From assembly GCA_018821985.1 (NCBI GenBank), contig JAHJKP010000035.1:61942-125941 (forward strand): 64,000 nucleotides of DNA, given 5' to 3'. Below, one piece after another: positions 62,834-64,000 of the stretch (its first letter is position 1; every line of letters starts with the position of its first letter). The notes below the pieces were generated by a model, which worked only from the letters and a program-made list of their open reading frames with translations, ran no database searches and was not told where the DNA came from. The position numbers were made by a program, and so were the translations under genes. The DNA is from Pseudomonadota bacterium. Its GTDB lineage: Bacteria > Desulfobacterota > Desulfobulbia > Desulfobulbales > Desulfocapsaceae.

Positions 62834-64000
62834 TCACCCCTTCTTGATCCCATATTTTTTCATCTTGTACTGCAGCAGACTCTTGGTAATCCCCAATTTT
62901 TCCGCCGCTCGGGCCTGGACAAAACCAGAGGCCTCCAGGGCCCGGTTTAACATCTTTTCCTCCACCGCGTAGAGAACCTCATTCAATTCCGCCGATTCCG
63001 GGATCAACTGACCAAGATCCATCGCCCGCGTCCAGGCGGCCTGAGAACTTCTGGCCGTGGATTCCGGTTGCACATCATCTGCTTCGATTCTGTTGTTATT
63101 ACAGAGAATGGCTGCCCGTTCGATGGTGTTTTCCAGCTCGCGCACATTCCCTTCCCAAGGCAGGGTCACCAGAAGACGTAAGGCATCGGGACTGATAGAA
63201 AGTCCGGGTTTAGCCAGACGTTCAGAAACCGTCCTGATAAAATATTCAACCAGGATCGGAATATCATCCATCCGCTCCCGCAAGGGCGGCAACAGGACAT
63301 GGATCACATTGAGTCGATAATAAAGGTCCTCACGAAAACGGCCCTGATCCACCTCTTCCTTCAGATCTTTATTGGTGGCGCTGATTATGCGCACATCAAC
63401 GGACAGCGTCTTACTCCCCCCCACCCGCTCAAAGCTTTTTTCCTGCAGAGCCCTGAGCAGTTTGGACTGCAATGAGAGTGGGATCTCACCGATCTCATCG
63501 AGAAACAGTGTGCCGCCGTCTGCCAGCTCGAATCGGCCCTTGCGCATGGCAACGGCCCCGGTAAAGGCGCCTTTTTCGTGGCCGAAGAGTTCACTTTCCA
63601 GCAGGTTTTCGGCCAGGGCCGCACAGTTTACGGTGATAAAGGCCTTATCATGGCGGGGACTGTTCACATGGATGGCCTTGGCCACCAGTTCCTTGCCCGT
63701 TCCACTCTCACCGGTAATCAGCACCGACGATGGGGTCGGCGCCACCTTTTCAATCAGCTCATAGACCTGAACCATACGCGCATTTTTGCCGACCATACCG
63801 GCAAAACCGGTGCGAGTCAGAATCTCCTTGCGCAATCTGATATTTTCCCGCACCAGGGAATAATGTTGAACCGCTTTATTGATGGTGACAATCAGTTCAT
63901 CATTGGAAAAGGGCTTGGCCAGATAATTAAAGGCCCCTGCCTGCATGGCAGCCACTGCTTTATCTACCTGAGCAAAGGCGGTGATCATCACCACCGGCAG
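62834..64000 (-). CDS. NtrC-family sigma-54-dependent response regulator (5' end cut off)
   Basis: Visible are the second half of a receiver domain (LPVVMITAFAQVDKAVAAMQ, NYLAKPF), the AAA+ domain with GESGTGKE, GAFTGA (sigma-54 contact loop) and DEIGEIPLSLQSKLLRALQE, and a C-terminal Fis-type helix-turn-helix (ARAAEKLGITKSLLQYKMKK). The protein begins outside the window. It could be an activator of the sigma-54-type flagellar promoters (FleQ/FlrC-like role), but nothing in the sequence proves that. Confidence 0.93.
   Translation of the reverse strand: MPVVMITAFAQVDKAVAAMQAGAFNYLAKPFSNDELIVTINKAVQHYSLVRENIRLRKEILTRTGFAGMVGKNARMVQVYELIEKVAPTPSSVLITGESGTGKELVAKAIHVNSPRHDKAFITVNCAALAENLLESELFGHEKGAFTGAVAMRKGRFELADGGTLFLDEIGEIPLSLQSKLLRALQEKSFERVGGSKTLSVDVRIISATNKDLKEEVDQGRFREDLYYRLNVIHVLLPPLRERMDDIPILVEYFIRTVSERLAKPGLSISPDALRLLVTLPWEGNVRELENTIERAAILCNNNRIEADDVQPESTARSSQAAWTRAMDLGQLIPESAELNEVLYAVEEKMLNRALEASGFVQARAAEKLGITKSLLQYKMKKYGIKKG

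Overview
The window is almost one continuous polar-flagellum locus from a Gram-negative bacterium. The evidence is P- and L-ring genes (flgH, flgI), flhF-flhG, sigma-54 and sigma-28 type promoters, a PomAB-like motor pair, FliW-CsrA next to flagellin, a stand-alone FlhB C-terminal homologue (FhlB), and SPINDLY/OGT-type glycosyltransferases. This gene order and these protein flavours suggest a sulfur- or sulfate-metabolising deltaproteobacterium (Desulfobacterota, perhaps Desulfobulbales). The assignment is an inference from style, not from a marker gene.

Layout. (1) 1-465, minus strand: a CheY-like receiver followed by a cut-off CheX-like gene. (2) 640-14251: a sigma-54-type promoter, a secreted AMIN/TPR protein, then flgB flgC fliE fliF fliG fliH fliI fliJ, a MotE-like gene, fliK flgD flgE, closed by a strong terminator. 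(3) 14335-32769: a second sigma-54-type promoter, motA motB fliL fliM fliN fliO fliP fliQ fliR flhB flhA flhF flhG fliA, an HTH-like membrane protein, then flgF flgG flgA flgH flgI flgJ. (4) 32933-38064: late genes with sigma-28-type promoters, namely an unrecognised protein, flgM flgN, flgK flgL, csrA fliW, and a terminator. (5) 38237-54373: flagellin 1, then an apparent flagellin-glycosylation island bounded by flagellin 2. The island holds a 2055-residue protein with three OGT-like modules, rfbF, rfbG, a 3,5-epimerase, a C-methyltransferase, an FkbM methyltransferase, an SDR and a hexapeptide acyltransferase. (6) 54400-60709: flaG fliD fliS, two small chaperone-like genes, two paralogous PilZ proteins, a FliK-like protein and fhlB. 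(7) 60716-64000: ordinary housekeeping genes (Trm112-like, proC, NAD kinase) and a truncated NtrC-type regulator.

How it works together. Early and middle operons build the basal body, export gate, motor and hook. FliA (sigma-28) is held by FlgM until hook completion and then fires the late promoters. Five convincing copies share the form TAAA(C/G)-N15-(R)(C/A)CGAWAW. FliW and CsrA, encoded beside flagellin 1, probably regulate flagellin translation; the flagellin 2 leader holds a GGA hexaloop hairpin. The genes between the two flagellins look able to make a C-methylated 6-deoxyhexose from CDP-glucose and attach it to flagellin.

Two things stand out. One is the triple OGT-like polypeptide, in which all three modules carry the same active-site substitutions. 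The other is a family of six asymmetric palindromic repeats of about 50-55 bp in intergenic gaps. In three of these the last base of the repeat is the first base of a sigma-28 -35 element (flgM operon, flgK, flagellin 2).
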